A DNA stretch of 64,000 bases from Enterococcus italicus DSM 15952 (GCF_000185365.1 NZ_GL622241.1:336994-400993); one strand, 5' to 3'; numbered from the stretch's first letter, positions 43,838 through 53,639 are shown. Made by a program: numbers and translations. Notes: generated by a model not told the origin, from the letters alone.

Positions 43838-45463
43838 CTACTCGTATTCTAAAGCCTGGGAATCATGTTCACCAGTACTTACACGGATTACATGATTAAT
43901 CGTTGAAATAAATACTTTCCCATCGCCAACATGACCAGTGTATAATGCTCTTTGTATAGCTTGTAGCATATCTGTCGTTGAAATTGTATTAACCACCACT
44001 TCTAATTTAATCTTTGGTAAAAAATTCGTATCTACCTCCAACCCACGATAATAACTAGAGTGCCCTTTTTGAACACCAAAGCCAGTTACATTAGAAACAT
44101 TCATTCCAGCGACTCCAATAGCATTTAATTCTTCTACCAAACGGTCAAATCGATTAGGGTTGGTTAAAATTTCAAACTTACGAATCGTACTAGTATTGGA
44201 ACTATCTGTAAATTGTTTATTTGGATTATCCTGTTCTTCCACAGTAAGAGTCGGTTTTACTTGCTCAACATCTACTTGTTCCATCACAGGCACCTTACTG
44301 TAGTTTACAGCAGGAAGCCCTTGAAAATTAGCAGGCAAATGAAAAATACTGCTATCTTTCCCAACTGTCTCTTCCATTGTAGATAATCGTGTACCACGTG
44401 ATGAATAGCTTATTACTTTCAAGCTGATATACGCAATCACACTAACAAAAATTGCTAGTAATATATATCCAACTATGCTCCCAATAAACCATTGTAATTT
44501 ATTGTTTCCTAAACTTGTCGAAACATTAGAGAATAACATTTTTAGTATTAACACCTGTAGACTACTTATACCAAAAATAGCGATGATACTACTTGGATCA
44601 TCAATCTTCGCTTTCTTATCTAACCATTCAATGAACCAAAATAATAGAGGAACACTTAAAATATTAGTAGCTATCAAAGTAACGATATTCGTTTGCGTAC
44701 CTACACTGGCACTTGAAATAATGCCTAAACTTGTTGCATGCATAACTAAAACAACATCAACATAATGATAGTGGATTTTAGAAATGAGCAATGCGACGAA
44801 AAAATTAATCGCTGGGATCAATAAAATTACAAAGAAGAATTTTGTATGTAAGTCCGCTAGCTCTCTTTGTTCAAGTACTATTTGAACAAATAATGGCCAA
44901 CCAATCCAAGATAATAGAACAGAAAAAATGATTAGATACAAATTACTACTGGGCAAAGCATTCACTGTATCATTTTGATATTTTCCTAATCGTGCTCCAA
45001 TTTGGTTAGCTGAAACAAAAGCAATCACAGCAATAGCAAGTTGGATACTAATGGTTTGATTATCTAAAAAACCCATTTTGGTAAGTAGAGCATTTGGTTG
45101 TAATAAGATATTTAAAGCTGGTTCAATTATTATCCCAACCACTAATGCCAATCCACCATATACCAAGTTTTGCGCTCTTTCAGCGATTGAATTTGTTGCA
45201 AACATTCCAATAAGAACACTGACCATTACACCTTGTAAAAGGTTAGCTGAAATGGTCCCACTTTCTGAAAAAGCAGATGTTATCCCTAACATCAGTTTTC
45301 CTTCTGAAAGACCGAAACCCACTAATGCATACGCAATTCCAGCACACATGAATACGACTAATTTTTGAAATAAGGTACTTGTCTTATTTTTATCAGATAT
45401 AAATGCCGCTTCGCTTAAAATTGCTGCAAAAACTAACACCCCTAAACTTGTAAACATTATCAT
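43838..45463 (-). CDS. Divergent ammonium-transporter-like membrane protein fused to a PII signalling domain
   Basis: 541 residues. Residues 1-375 form about eleven membrane segments that align with Amt landmarks as I recall them: YALVGFGLSEG (Amt YSLAFG region), SIAERAQN (Amt AERMKF), GARLGKYQNDTVNALPSSN with SWIGWPLF, and VVLVMHATSLGI (Amt FGVHGVGGI). The first pore histidine position reads Gln (SIQLA), whereas the second His is kept; the gating Phe is Leu. After a ~55-residue linker, residues ~430-535 are a PII domain: T-loop GVQKGHSSYYRG, LPKIKLEVVV, TGHVGDGKVF and IRVSTGE. Last gene of the peptide-scavenging operon. Probably a nitrogen-status sensor or altered transporter. Confidence 0.78.
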   Translation of the reverse strand: MIMFTSLGVLVFAAILSEAAFISDKNKTSTLFQKLVVFMCAGIAYALVGFGLSEGKLMLGITSAFSESGTISANLLQGVMVSVLIGMFATNSIAERAQNLVYGGLALVVGIIIEPALNILLQPNALLTKMGFLDNQTISIQLAIAVIAFVSANQIGARLGKYQNDTVNALPSSNLYLIIFSVLLSWIGWPLFVQIVLEQRELADLHTKFFFVILLIPAINFFVALLISKIHYHYVDVVLVMHATSLGIISSASVGTQTNIVTLIATNILSVPLLFWFIEWLDKKAKIDDPSSIIAIFGISSLQVLILKMLFSNVSTSLGNNKLQWFIGSIVGYILLAIFVSVIAYISLKVISYSSRGTRLSTMEETVGKDSSIFHLPANFQGLPAVNYSKVPVMEQVDVEQVKPTLTVEEQDNPNKQFTDSSNTSTIRKFEILTNPNRFDRLVEELNAIGVAGMNVSNVTGFGVQKGHSSYYRGLEVDTNFLPKIKLEVVVNTISTTDMLQAIQRALYTGHVGDGKVFISTINHVIRVSTGEHDSQALEYE

Positions 45464-45488
45464 TCAATCACCCCCTTTTGTCCTCTTC

Positions 45489-46463
45489 TTATGAAAGAAC
45501 CATCGTCTCTTTTTTCTCCTTTAATGCCTCATATTTTTTTTGATACATAGCAATTTCTTGCTGATGGCAATAAACAAAATGCCCAGGTACAATCTCATAT
45601 AATCCTACGTCTGGGTCATTTTCATTATAGGAAATTTTGGTCACATCATAGCCAATTCTTGTTCTGTGTTTTTCAGAAATGGGATCTGGTTCAGGTATTG
45701 CTGAAAGCAGTGACTCAGTATACTGGTGTAGTGGATAGTGATAAATATCATCAGCAGTTGCCAATTCTAATAACTTTCCTCGATTCATCACCCCAATGCG
45801 ATCACTGATATACTTCACCATCGACAAATCGTGAGCAATAAATAAATAAGTTAGTTTTTCTTTTTTCTTTAAGTTTCTTAATAGATTTACAATTTAAGCC
45901 TGAATAGATACATCTAACGCTGAGATGGCCTCATCTGCAATGATACACTTTGGTTCAAGCGCAATAGCTCGAGCAATCCCAATCCTTTGACACTGTCCTC
46001 CTGAAAATTCACGAGGATAACGATTGGCAAAACTCCGATTCAAACCTACTAAATCTAACAATTCATATACTCTATCATCGCGTTCTTTTTTATTTTTAAC
46101 TAACTGGTGAACTTCAAGTGGTCCACTAATAATTTCTTTTACTGTTAGTCGGGGATTCAGCGAAGCATAAGGATCTTGAAAAATCATTTGGATATTCTTT
46201 CGAAATGCCAACAAATCTTTGCGATTTTTCTTATTTTGAATGTTATCTCCTAAAAAAATAATTTGACCATCCGTTATCTCTTCTAGTTTCATCAATAACT
46301 TTCCAGTGGTTGATTTTCCACTTCCAGATTCTCCTACTAAGCCAAATGTTTCTCCTTCATAAATATCGAAAGTAATATCGTCAACTGCGCGAACTTCATT
46401 TGCTTTTCCTTGGTTGTAAACTTTCTTAACTCCTTTGATTTGAATAATCGGATTTTTGTTCAT
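45489..46463 (-). pseudogene. OppF-like ABC transporter ATP-binding protein with in-frame stop
   Basis: The frame is open from 46463 through Walker A LVGESGSGKSTTGKLL, IFQDPYASLNPR, signature EFSGGQCQRIGIARAIAL and Walker B IIADEAISALDVSIQA, then hits TAA at 45894-45896. The same frame continues as IVNLLRNLKKKEKLTYLFIA and HDLSMVKYISDRIGVMNRGK to a normal OppF end at 45489. OppF proteins have glutamine (CAA) at the stop position, so a single C-to-T change explains it. The truncated product lacks the switch histidine and C-terminal domain. Its ATG overlaps the oppD stop. Confidence 0.88.
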
Positions 46464-47521
46464 AGAACGACCTCGTTTCCTTGAAGTTGGGCAAATAATT
46501 TTTGTCGTTCCACAATTTCTTGCGGTGGTTCAATCTTTGGTGCACGGTCATCCAATAACCAGGTACTGGCAAAATGCGTATCGGAAATCCGAAACATCGG
46601 GGGTTCTTCTACTAAGTCAATCTCCATAGCAAATTCATTCCGTGAAGCAAATGGGTCTCCTTTTGGCACATGCAGTAGGTTAGGAGGAGAACCTGGGATG
46701 GTATACAAATCATGGTCATCCGTTTCCATATCCGGCATTGATGCTAGTAGCCCCCAAGTGTACGGGTGTTTTGGATTATAAAAAATTTCATTTGCTGTAC
46801 CAATTTCAACGATTTTACCTGCATACATCACAGCTACACGATCGGCGATATTGGCAACCACGCCTAAATCATGCGTAATGAAGATGGTAGACATTTGAAA
46901 TTCCGTTTTTAATTCTTTTAACAACTCAATAATTTGTGCTTGAATCGTTACATCCAAGGCAGTAGTTGGCTCATCTGCAATCATAATTTTCGGATGACAC
47001 GCCAATGCCATGGCTATCATAACCCGCTGACGCATACCACCGGAAAACTGATGGGGGTATTGTTTAAACCGTTCTTTGGCTTTCACAATCCCCACGCGTT
47101 CCATTAATTCAATGGCTTTTTCTTTGGCTTCTTTTTTCTTATAATTTTGATGCACAATCAATGGCTCCATAATTTGTAAGCCGACTGTTAGCACCGGGTT
47201 CAGCGAGGTCATAGGATCTTGAAAAATCATCGCAATTTCTTTGCCTCGAATTTGGTTCATTCGGCTTTCTTTCTGATCTAATAAATTCTCTCCTTCAAAT
47301 AGAATACCGTTACTTTTGATTGTTGTATGCCGTTGCGGTAAAATCTGTGTAATCGCTTTGGTTGATACACTTTTTCCAGATCCAGATTCTCCAACTAGCG
47401 CTAAGGTTTCTCCTTCATATAAGTCAAAAGTCACCCCACGAACCGCATGGATGACACCTTCAGAAGTCTGAAACGATACGGATAACTCTTCGACTGAAAG
47501 TATTTTTTTCTGGTTTTCCAT
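46460..47521 (-). CDS. OppD-like peptide ABC transporter ATP-binding protein
   Basis: 353 residues from the ATG at 47521, selected for GAGAGG at 9-nt spacing. Walker A LVGESGSGKSVSTKAI, Q-loop IFQDPMTSLNPV, signature FSGGMRQRVMIAMALA, Walker B IMIADEPTTALDVTIQAQ, switch H in IFITHDLGVV, and the C-terminal oligopeptide-transporter extension (PGSPPNLLHVPKGDPFASR) where a cysteine-containing Fe-S motif may occur in relatives. It normally pairs with OppF, which is broken here, so the importer may be inactive or work with a heterologous ATPase. Confidence 0.93.
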   Translation of the reverse strand: MENQKKILSVEELSVSFQTSEGVIHAVRGVTFDLYEGETLALVGESGSGKSVSTKAITQILPQRHTTIKSNGILFEGENLLDQKESRMNQIRGKEIAMIFQDPMTSLNPVLTVGLQIMEPLIVHQNYKKKEAKEKAIELMERVGIVKAKERFKQYPHQFSGGMRQRVMIAMALACHPKIMIADEPTTALDVTIQAQIIELLKELKTEFQMSTIFITHDLGVVANIADRVAVMYAGKIVEIGTANEIFYNPKHPYTWGLLASMPDMETDDHDLYTIPGSPPNLLHVPKGDPFASRNEFAMEIDLVEEPPMFRISDTHFASTWLLDDRAPKIEPPQEIVERQKLFAQLQGNEVVL

Positions 47522-47619
47522 GCACATCAACCTCTCTTTCGTTACATCCTTTTTAAGAAGAATGGGACACGCATTCAATCGAACAGGTCCCATTCTTACG
47601 AACTATTTCACTTCTCTAA

Positions 47620-49257
47620 TTATTTTTTGGTCCAATCTTGCATATCGTATAAGCTACCTACCCAAAATTCTTTGATCCCGCCATCAAGGTTTTTACTTTG
47701 TACTTTGTATTGGTAATCGGCGTAAAGACCAACTGCGTAGGCTTGTTCTTTCCAGTACGCTTGAATTTCATCATAGATTTTTTTCCGGTCATCCATATTT
47801 GTCGAAGCTTTTCCTTGAGCAATCAATTCTTCCAGTTTTGGATCGTTCACGCGACTTAAATTAGTGGTTCCTGATTTTGACCAAAGATATGTTTGGTCTG
47901 GATCAGAAGTCAACGGAATACCGATTAATCCTAGTTGGTAATCACCTGAACGCACATTAGCCAAGGCTGTAACAAAATCAAAACTTACTTGTTTCACTTT
48001 GAAACCAGCTTCTTCTAGATTTTGTTGAATCAAGTTGGCTGATTGTTCCCGTGCTTTGTTTCCAGTTGGCACCGTCAACTCAATTTCTTTGCTTGTATCA
48101 AAGCCAGATTCTTTGATTAATGCTTTGGCTTTCGCTACATCATGTGGTATAGCCTTCAAATCTTTGTCATAGTACTTGCTTGCAGAGGTATACGAAGTTG
48201 GTAGAACTTCCGCATTGCCACGGAACAATTGTTTCACTATCGCTTCACGGTCAATCGCATACGTCATCGCTAACCGAACTTTGGCATCAAAGTCATCGTT
48301 ATTAATGAACATAAATTGAGTCGCAAATCCAGGATAGCTCTTAAACGTCAAGTTGCTATTTTTCTTCAAGGTATCAATATCCGAAACCGGAATAACCCCA
48401 ATTCCGCCACCAGCAGCCATGTCTACGCCACCAGATTCTAATTCAGTTACTAAACTTGTCCCGTTCACGATTTTCAAGTAAACATTCTTCAGTTTTGCTT
48501 CTCCTTTATAGTAAGAAGGATTGGCTTCTAACTGAACATACGAATCCTTTTCGTACTTCACAAATTTGTAAAGACTTCCTGATACCGTTGGGGCCGTAGC
48601 AAAAGTTGAACTAGATAGATTTTTTAAATCTTCTTTTTCTACGATGTGTTTTGGTACAATGTAGATATTAAATCCAATCATTTCCTTCAAATAATTAGGA
48701 TCCACGGGTGTTTTAGTGGTTAAGGTTAAAGTGCTATCATCCACAACTTTAACCCCACTGATTTCTGTGGTGCCATCATCCAATTTCCCAGTATCTTTGA
48801 CCCCCTTCAGACTAGAAATATTCACCCCAAAAGAGGTTTCAACATCTGGATTGGCAATCAAATTCAATGAATATGCGACATCTTCCGCAGTAATTGGTTT
48901 ATCATCTGACCATTTCGCACCACTGCGAAGCTTGATTGTAAAAGTTTGGTTGTCCGTTGTTTCAAATGAATCAGCCAAATTCCCTTTAAAGGTTAAAGAC
49001 TCTGGTTGATCCAATAGTGTTGGGTACAACATCCGCAAAATCCATTGACCAGACGTATCTGTCGAATTAGCTGGGTTGAAACCACCGGGTGCATTAGTTA
49101 ATCCAATGTATAGAGTATCTTTTTTGGTGGCCGAACTTGACTCAGTGCTTGATCCACTTGAGCTATCACTGGATCCCCCACAGGCAGCTAACAATGTAAC
49201 ACTTAACAAGGTAATGATTCCCATCCAAATGGCTTTCTTTTTCGTTTTGATTGTCAT
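47620..49257 (-). CDS. Peptide/dipeptide ABC transporter substrate-binding lipoprotein (family 5)
   Basis: 545 residues. Signal peptide with lipobox LLAACGGSS (cysteine about residue 26), Ser-rich linker, then the SBP_bac_5 fold: LRSGAKWSDDKPITAEDVAY (about 113-132), RLAMTYAIDREAIVKQLF, and a C-terminal YADYQYKV. Group C binding proteins bind di- and oligopeptides, nickel chelates, or murein peptides. Placement after oppB and oppC and beside two M20 hydrolases suggests short or acylated peptides. Confidence 0.9.
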   Translation of the reverse strand: MTIKTKKKAIWMGIITLLSVTLLAACGGSSDSSSGSSTESSSATKKDTLYIGLTNAPGGFNPANSTDTSGQWILRMLYPTLLDQPESLTFKGNLADSFETTDNQTFTIKLRSGAKWSDDKPITAEDVAYSLNLIANPDVETSFGVNISSLKGVKDTGKLDDGTTEISGVKVVDDSTLTLTTKTPVDPNYLKEMIGFNIYIVPKHIVEKEDLKNLSSSTFATAPTVSGSLYKFVKYEKDSYVQLEANPSYYKGEAKLKNVYLKIVNGTSLVTELESGGVDMAAGGGIGVIPVSDIDTLKKNSNLTFKSYPGFATQFMFINNDDFDAKVRLAMTYAIDREAIVKQLFRGNAEVLPTSYTSASKYYDKDLKAIPHDVAKAKALIKESGFDTSKEIELTVPTGNKAREQSANLIQQNLEEAGFKVKQVSFDFVTALANVRSGDYQLGLIGIPLTSDPDQTYLWSKSGTTNLSRVNDPKLEELIAQGKASTNMDDRKKIYDEIQAYWKEQAYAVGLYADYQYKVQSKNLDGGIKEFWVGSLYDMQDWTKK

Positions 49258-49277
49258 GTCAATCCCTCTTTTCTTTT

Positions 49278-50210
49278 CTATTTCATATCTCCCTCAATCG
49301 CTTTTCTCAGTCCATCACCGATAAAATTGATTGACAATACCGTTAATAACACCATAATTCCTGCTGGTAACCAACGCCAATACTGATTTTGCAGCACATT
49401 TAATGACTGTGCGTTGGACATCATATTCCCCCAACTAGAAGTCGGTGGTTGCACACCTACACCTAGAAAGCTTAACGAGGCTTCGGTAATAATCGATGTC
49501 GCAACCCCAAACGTCATATTGACTAAAATTAATGTCAGAATATTGGGAAAAATATGTTTAAACATAATCTGGAACGTGGTGTAACCAGAAGCAATCGCTG
49601 CTTGTACGTAGTCCGCATTTTTTAATTTCATCACTTCCCCACGAACCAAGCGACAAATCATCGGCCATCCCAGTAACCCAATTACAAACGTGACGGTCCA
49701 AATACTTGGGCCAATCAAACTGACAATAACCAAAATCACCATGAAATAAGGAAACGACATGAAAACTTCCGTAATTCTCATGATGGTTGTATCCCAAATA
49801 CCACCTAAAAACCCACTCAATAAGCCTAAAGTGGTGCCGATAACGGCATAAATAATCACAGAAAGGACACCAACAATCAATGAAACGCGGGTCCCATAAA
49901 TCAAGCGACTCAGTACATCACGCCCTACTTCATCTGTACCTAGCAGATTTTTGGCGGAAGGTGCTGCTTCAAAATAGCCGACTGTTTTGGTTGGATCATA
50001 GGGAGAAATCGCCGAAGCAAACACGGCAATCACGATAAAAAGAATGAATAAAATCAAACTAGCCACAGCCAACTTATCTCTGAAAAACCGTTTGACCAAC
50101 GTCTTTAGATAGCCATCTTCATTCTGAGCTGTTCCTTGCAATTGGCTCAGATGTTCCAATTCTTCAAGTTTCTTTCTTGAAACAGTTTTGAACATATTGG
50201 TCATTTCCAT
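49278..50210 (-). CDS. Peptide ABC transporter permease (DppC/OppC-like)
   Basis: 310 residues from the ATG at 50210 (AAAGGAGGTG 5 nt upstream; the longer frame overlaps oppB without an RBS). Cytoplasmic N-terminal tail of about 45 residues, six membrane segments, LLGTDEVGRDVLSRLIYG, and the EAA-loop A-ASGYTTFQIMFKHIFPN with ASLSFLGVGVQPPTSSWG. It pairs with the OppB-type permease encoded just upstream. Confidence 0.92.
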   Translation of the reverse strand: MEMTNMFKTVSRKKLEELEHLSQLQGTAQNEDGYLKTLVKRFFRDKLAVASLILFILFIVIAVFASAISPYDPTKTVGYFEAAPSAKNLLGTDEVGRDVLSRLIYGTRVSLIVGVLSVIIYAVIGTTLGLLSGFLGGIWDTTIMRITEVFMSFPYFMVILVIVSLIGPSIWTVTFVIGLLGWPMICRLVRGEVMKLKNADYVQAAIASGYTTFQIMFKHIFPNILTLILVNMTFGVATSIITEASLSFLGVGVQPPTSSWGNMMSNAQSLNVLQNQYWRWLPAGIMVLLTVLSINFIGDGLRKAIEGDMK

Positions 50211-50223
50211 TCGCACACCTCCT

Positions 50224-51171
50224 TTAGTACCGAATTCTAGGATCAACGACCGCATAGAGAATGTCTGCCAACAAATTACAAAGCATGACTCCTAACGCCG
50301 CAACTAAATTAATTGCCATTAAGACTGGATAATCACGTGAATTAATAGATGAAATCATTAATTGACCAATGCCCGGCCACTGAAAAATTTGTTCCGTTAC
50401 AACTGCCCCACCGAGCATTTTAGGTATGTCAGAACTCGCAACGGTAATAATTGAAACCAACGAATTTTTCACTCCATGTCGCCATAATGTTAAGTGTTGA
50501 TTTAACCCTTTGGCTTTCGCTGTTCGCATATAATTCTCTGAGAAGATTTCAATCATATTTGCTCGTACATATCGAATCATATTCGAACAATAAAAAGCTG
50601 AAAGTACGACAGTGGGCATAATCAAATGTTTTAAACTATCAATGGCATTGGACTCTTGGCCCAAAGTGGTCATCCCCCCGGTCGGCAACCATTTAAGTTG
50701 TAAGGCAAATATAAAGATTAAGCCTAACCCAAAGAAAAAGTTAGGGATTGATACTCCTAAAAACGAAAAGCTTGTAATCAGTGTATCTAGCCAACCGCCT
50801 TGCTTTTTGGCACAAATGATACCTAACGGAATTGCTAATATGTAAGATAGCAATAGTGTAGCTAGCATAAGCGTGAGCGTTGCTTGAATTTTATTTGGAA
50901 GTACCTCTGTTACGGCTACCCGCGAAGAAAATGAAATACCGAGATTTCCTTGTAATAAATTTCCTAGCCATTTAACGTACTGCACTGGTAAGGGTTGATT
51001 CAATCCTAGATTTTCTCGCATTTGTTCCTTTTGTTGCGCAGTTGCATTTTCAGAAATATATAAATCTGTCGGATCTCCTGGTGCTAAATTAACAATTCCA
51101 AAACAAAAAATTGTTACCAATAACAAAACTGGTATAGTAATCAAAATTCTTTTAATGATGTATTTTCCCAT
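50224..51171 (-). CDS. Peptide ABC transporter permease (DppB/OppB-like)
   Basis: 315 residues, six membrane segments. Begins with KYIIKRILITIPVLLLVTIF, family landmarks FGIVNLAPGDPTDLY and LGLNQPLPVQYVKWL, the EAA loop RTAKAKGLNQHLTLWRHGVK, and VVTEQIFQWPGIGQLM near the end. RBS AGGTAAAG. It follows the M20 gene by 15 nt in the operon. Confidence 0.92.
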   Translation of the reverse strand: MGKYIIKRILITIPVLLLVTIFCFGIVNLAPGDPTDLYISENATAQQKEQMRENLGLNQPLPVQYVKWLGNLLQGNLGISFSSRVAVTEVLPNKIQATLTLMLATLLLSYILAIPLGIICAKKQGGWLDTLITSFSFLGVSIPNFFFGLGLIFIFALQLKWLPTGGMTTLGQESNAIDSLKHLIMPTVVLSAFYCSNMIRYVRANMIEIFSENYMRTAKAKGLNQHLTLWRHGVKNSLVSIITVASSDIPKMLGGAVVTEQIFQWPGIGQLMISSINSRDYPVLMAINLVAALGVMLCNLLADILYAVVDPRIRY

Positions 51172-51186
51172 TTCTTTACCTCCAAT

Positions 51187-52395
51187 CTATTTTGAGGATT
51201 TACCATCGTTAGTTGTTAAGTAATGTGCGACGATGGCTAAAAATGATTGCCCCGATTGAAGTAAACAACTCTCGTCCAATTTAAATTTAGGATGGTGGTG
51301 TGGATAAACTGCATCAATATCAGGATTATTTCCTCCTACATAAAAGAAGCACCCGGGTTTTTCTTGGACATAATAAGAAAAGTCTTCCCCACCCATACCT
51401 GTGGGAATTTGTACAACCTTATCTTCTCCAAATAAGTTACTTACTATTTTTACAACTTGTTTCAATTCTGGTTCTGATTGCTGGATAGCAGGATAGCCAT
51501 CACGATAAAAAGTCGTGGCCGTCCCACCTTGAATACTGGCAATAACATTTGGCAATGTGACAACGCCATTTTTTAATACTTCTCTCGTTTTAGCATCAAG
51601 TGTACGAACCGTACCAACTATTTTTGCAGTATCTGCAATAATGTTATACGCATCTCCACCAGCCTTTACACTTGCAAAAGTTAATACCCCGGCCTCGATT
51701 GGATCGACTTTACGACTAACTAGTGTTTGTAAATTGGTAATTATTTGACTAGCAATTACGATTGAATCGACCGTTTCACTTGGATGAGCAGCATGACCGC
51801 CTTTTCCTTGAATATCAATTTTGAAGGTATCTGAATTAGCAGATCCGTATGGTTCAGAATAAGCAATCATTCCTTTTGGTAATAAAGAGGATACATGAAT
51901 ACCAAAAACAAAATCAACACCCTCTAGTGCCCCAGCTTCTACCATGAATTTAGCTCCGCCTGGTTGAATTTCTTCTGCATTTTGATGAATTAATACAACA
52001 TTTCCATGAAGGTCACTACGATTATTTTGTAATACTTTAGCGACACTTAATAAACCAGCAGTATGGACATCATGACCACATGCATGCATGACACCTTCAT
52101 TTTCTGAAATAAATGGAACATCTGTTTCTTCCGTAATTGCTAAAGCGTCAAAATCAGCACGCAAAGCGATTGTTAACCCGGGATGTCCCCCTTTAATTTT
52201 TGCAACAATGCCGTATCCATTACCAAAATTGGGCTGGATATCAGTGATACCGTATGCAGTTAATTGTTCAATAATATATTGTGCTGTTTTTTCTTCTTTA
52301 TAAGACAGTTCAGGGTGTTGATGAAGATAGCGTCGATTTCCTAATGCTTCTTCGTGTCCGGATTCTAAATCTGCTAACCATTTTTCTAAAGTCAT
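51187..52395 (-). CDS. M20D-family amidohydrolase (aminoacylase/hippurate hydrolase-like), copy 1
   Basis: 402 residues. Metal ligands: Cys and His in MHACGHDVHTAGLL (about 104-117), the general base pair in HQNAEEIQPGGA, His in FGIHVSS and the terminal His in PHHHPKF. The dimerisation domain begins near GKGGHAAHPSETVDSI. M20D enzymes cleave N-acyl amino acids, amino-acid conjugates or indole-amino acids. Start overlaps the stop of copy 2 by 4 bp, so the two are coupled and may form a pair with different acyl or amino-acid preference. Confidence 0.9.
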   Translation of the reverse strand: MTLEKWLADLESGHEEALGNRRYLHQHPELSYKEEKTAQYIIEQLTAYGITDIQPNFGNGYGIVAKIKGGHPGLTIALRADFDALAITEETDVPFISENEGVMHACGHDVHTAGLLSVAKVLQNNRSDLHGNVVLIHQNAEEIQPGGAKFMVEAGALEGVDFVFGIHVSSLLPKGMIAYSEPYGSANSDTFKIDIQGKGGHAAHPSETVDSIVIASQIITNLQTLVSRKVDPIEAGVLTFASVKAGGDAYNIIADTAKIVGTVRTLDAKTREVLKNGVVTLPNVIASIQGGTATTFYRDGYPAIQQSEPELKQVVKIVSNLFGEDKVVQIPTGMGGEDFSYYVQEKPGCFFYVGGNNPDIDAVYPHHHPKFKLDESCLLQSGQSFLAIVAHYLTTNDGKSSK

Positions 52396-53639
52396 ACATT
52401 ATCTATCCCTTCTATTGATTCATTCTCTATTAAATAGTGTTGAATAATAGATAAAAATGCTTGTGCTCCAATGAATAGACTCTCTTCATCAGCAGTAAAT
52501 TTTGGATGGTGATGTGGATAATTTATTTCTTGTGTCGCAATCCCTGCCGGTACATTAAAGAAAGTTCCTGGTATTTTTTGCAAATAATAAGCAAAATCCT
52601 CACCACCCATTGTTGGCTGAACTGTAACAACATTTTCTTCTCCAAATTGTTCAATAAATATTTTCTCTACCAAACTTGTTTCTTCGGGATAATTGTACAC
52701 AGAAGGATAACCGTATTTATATGTTACTTTAGCTGTGGCACCGTGAGCAGCTGCAATATGTTCTACCATTGCTGAAATACCTTCTTTAAATTGTTGTTGT
52801 ACTTCTTTTTCAAATGTTCGAACAGTTCCTTTCAAATATGCTTTATCTGCAATAATATTATCGGCCCCTTCTCCTGCGTGAAAGGCTGTAACGGATAAAA
52901 CCCCTGCTTTAATTGGATCTTTTCTTCTGCTAACAATCGTTTGTAATTCTTGAATTAAATATGCTGCAACTACTGTAGCATCGACTGTGGTATGCGGAGC
53001 TGATCCATGACCACCTTTTCCCTGAATTTGGATTTCAAACGAGTCAGCAGCAGCCATCATATATCCTGGGTGAATATAGAGTTTTCCTGCGTCAACAGTT
53101 CCGCCTTGGATATGTAAGCCAAATATTGCATCCACATCATCTAAAGCCCCAGATTCCATAATTGCAATTGCTCCACCTGGTGGCAATTCCTCAGCATGTT
53201 GAAAAATAAAAATTAATTTACCTGATAAATCACTTGAAAGTTTCCCTACAGCTTGTGCAACGGATAATAATGTTGCTGTATGGACATCATGTCCACAAGC
53301 ATGCATGACACCATCGTTTTTTGATTTAAATGGTAAGTCACTTTCTTCTTGGATTGGCAAAGCATCAAAATCAGCTCTAAGTGCAATTATTGGTCCTGGT
53401 TTCCCAGTATCTAACGTAGCTAAAATACCGCCACCGCCTACCTCTGTTTGGATATCACTATATCCATATGCTAACAATTCCTTTTGAATAAATGATCTTG
53501 TCTGCTCCTCTTGAAATGACAACTCTGGAAACTCATGTAAATGTCGTCGATTCGCAATCGTATAATCCCTATTCTCTTGTAAGATAGCAATTGCTTTTTC
53601 TAAAAATTGAGAAGCCAATGTATCTTCAGCTAAATTCAT
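52392..53639 (-). CDS. M20D-family amidohydrolase, copy 2 (first gene of the scavenging operon)
   Basis: 415 residues, a paralogue of copy 1 with all metal ligands: MHACGHDVHTATLL, FQHAEELPPGGAI, FGLHIQGG and PHHHPKFTA, with the satellite domain starting GKGGHGSAPHTTVDAT. RBS AAGGAGGG. It is the first gene of a transcript that probably runs through to the Amt-PII gene; a promoter (TTACAA-N17-TATAAT) lies 56 nt upstream. Predicted cytoplasmic (no signal peptide), so substrates must be imported, fitting the linked ABC transporter. Confidence 0.9.
   Translation of the reverse strand: MNLAEDTLASQFLEKAIAILQENRDYTIANRRHLHEFPELSFQEEQTRSFIQKELLAYGYSDIQTEVGGGGILATLDTGKPGPIIALRADFDALPIQEESDLPFKSKNDGVMHACGHDVHTATLLSVAQAVGKLSSDLSGKLIFIFQHAEELPPGGAIAIMESGALDDVDAIFGLHIQGGTVDAGKLYIHPGYMMAAADSFEIQIQGKGGHGSAPHTTVDATVVAAYLIQELQTIVSRRKDPIKAGVLSVTAFHAGEGADNIIADKAYLKGTVRTFEKEVQQQFKEGISAMVEHIAAAHGATAKVTYKYGYPSVYNYPEETSLVEKIFIEQFGEENVVTVQPTMGGEDFAYYLQKIPGTFFNVPAGIATQEINYPHHHPKFTADEESLFIGAQAFLSIIQHYLIENESIEGIDNV

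Noticed and set aside
45894..45896. Selenocysteine or programmed readthrough at the OppF stop
   Set aside because: The stop is TAA, not TGA or TAG, there is no stimulatory structure, and a simple CAA-to-TAA change accounts for it.
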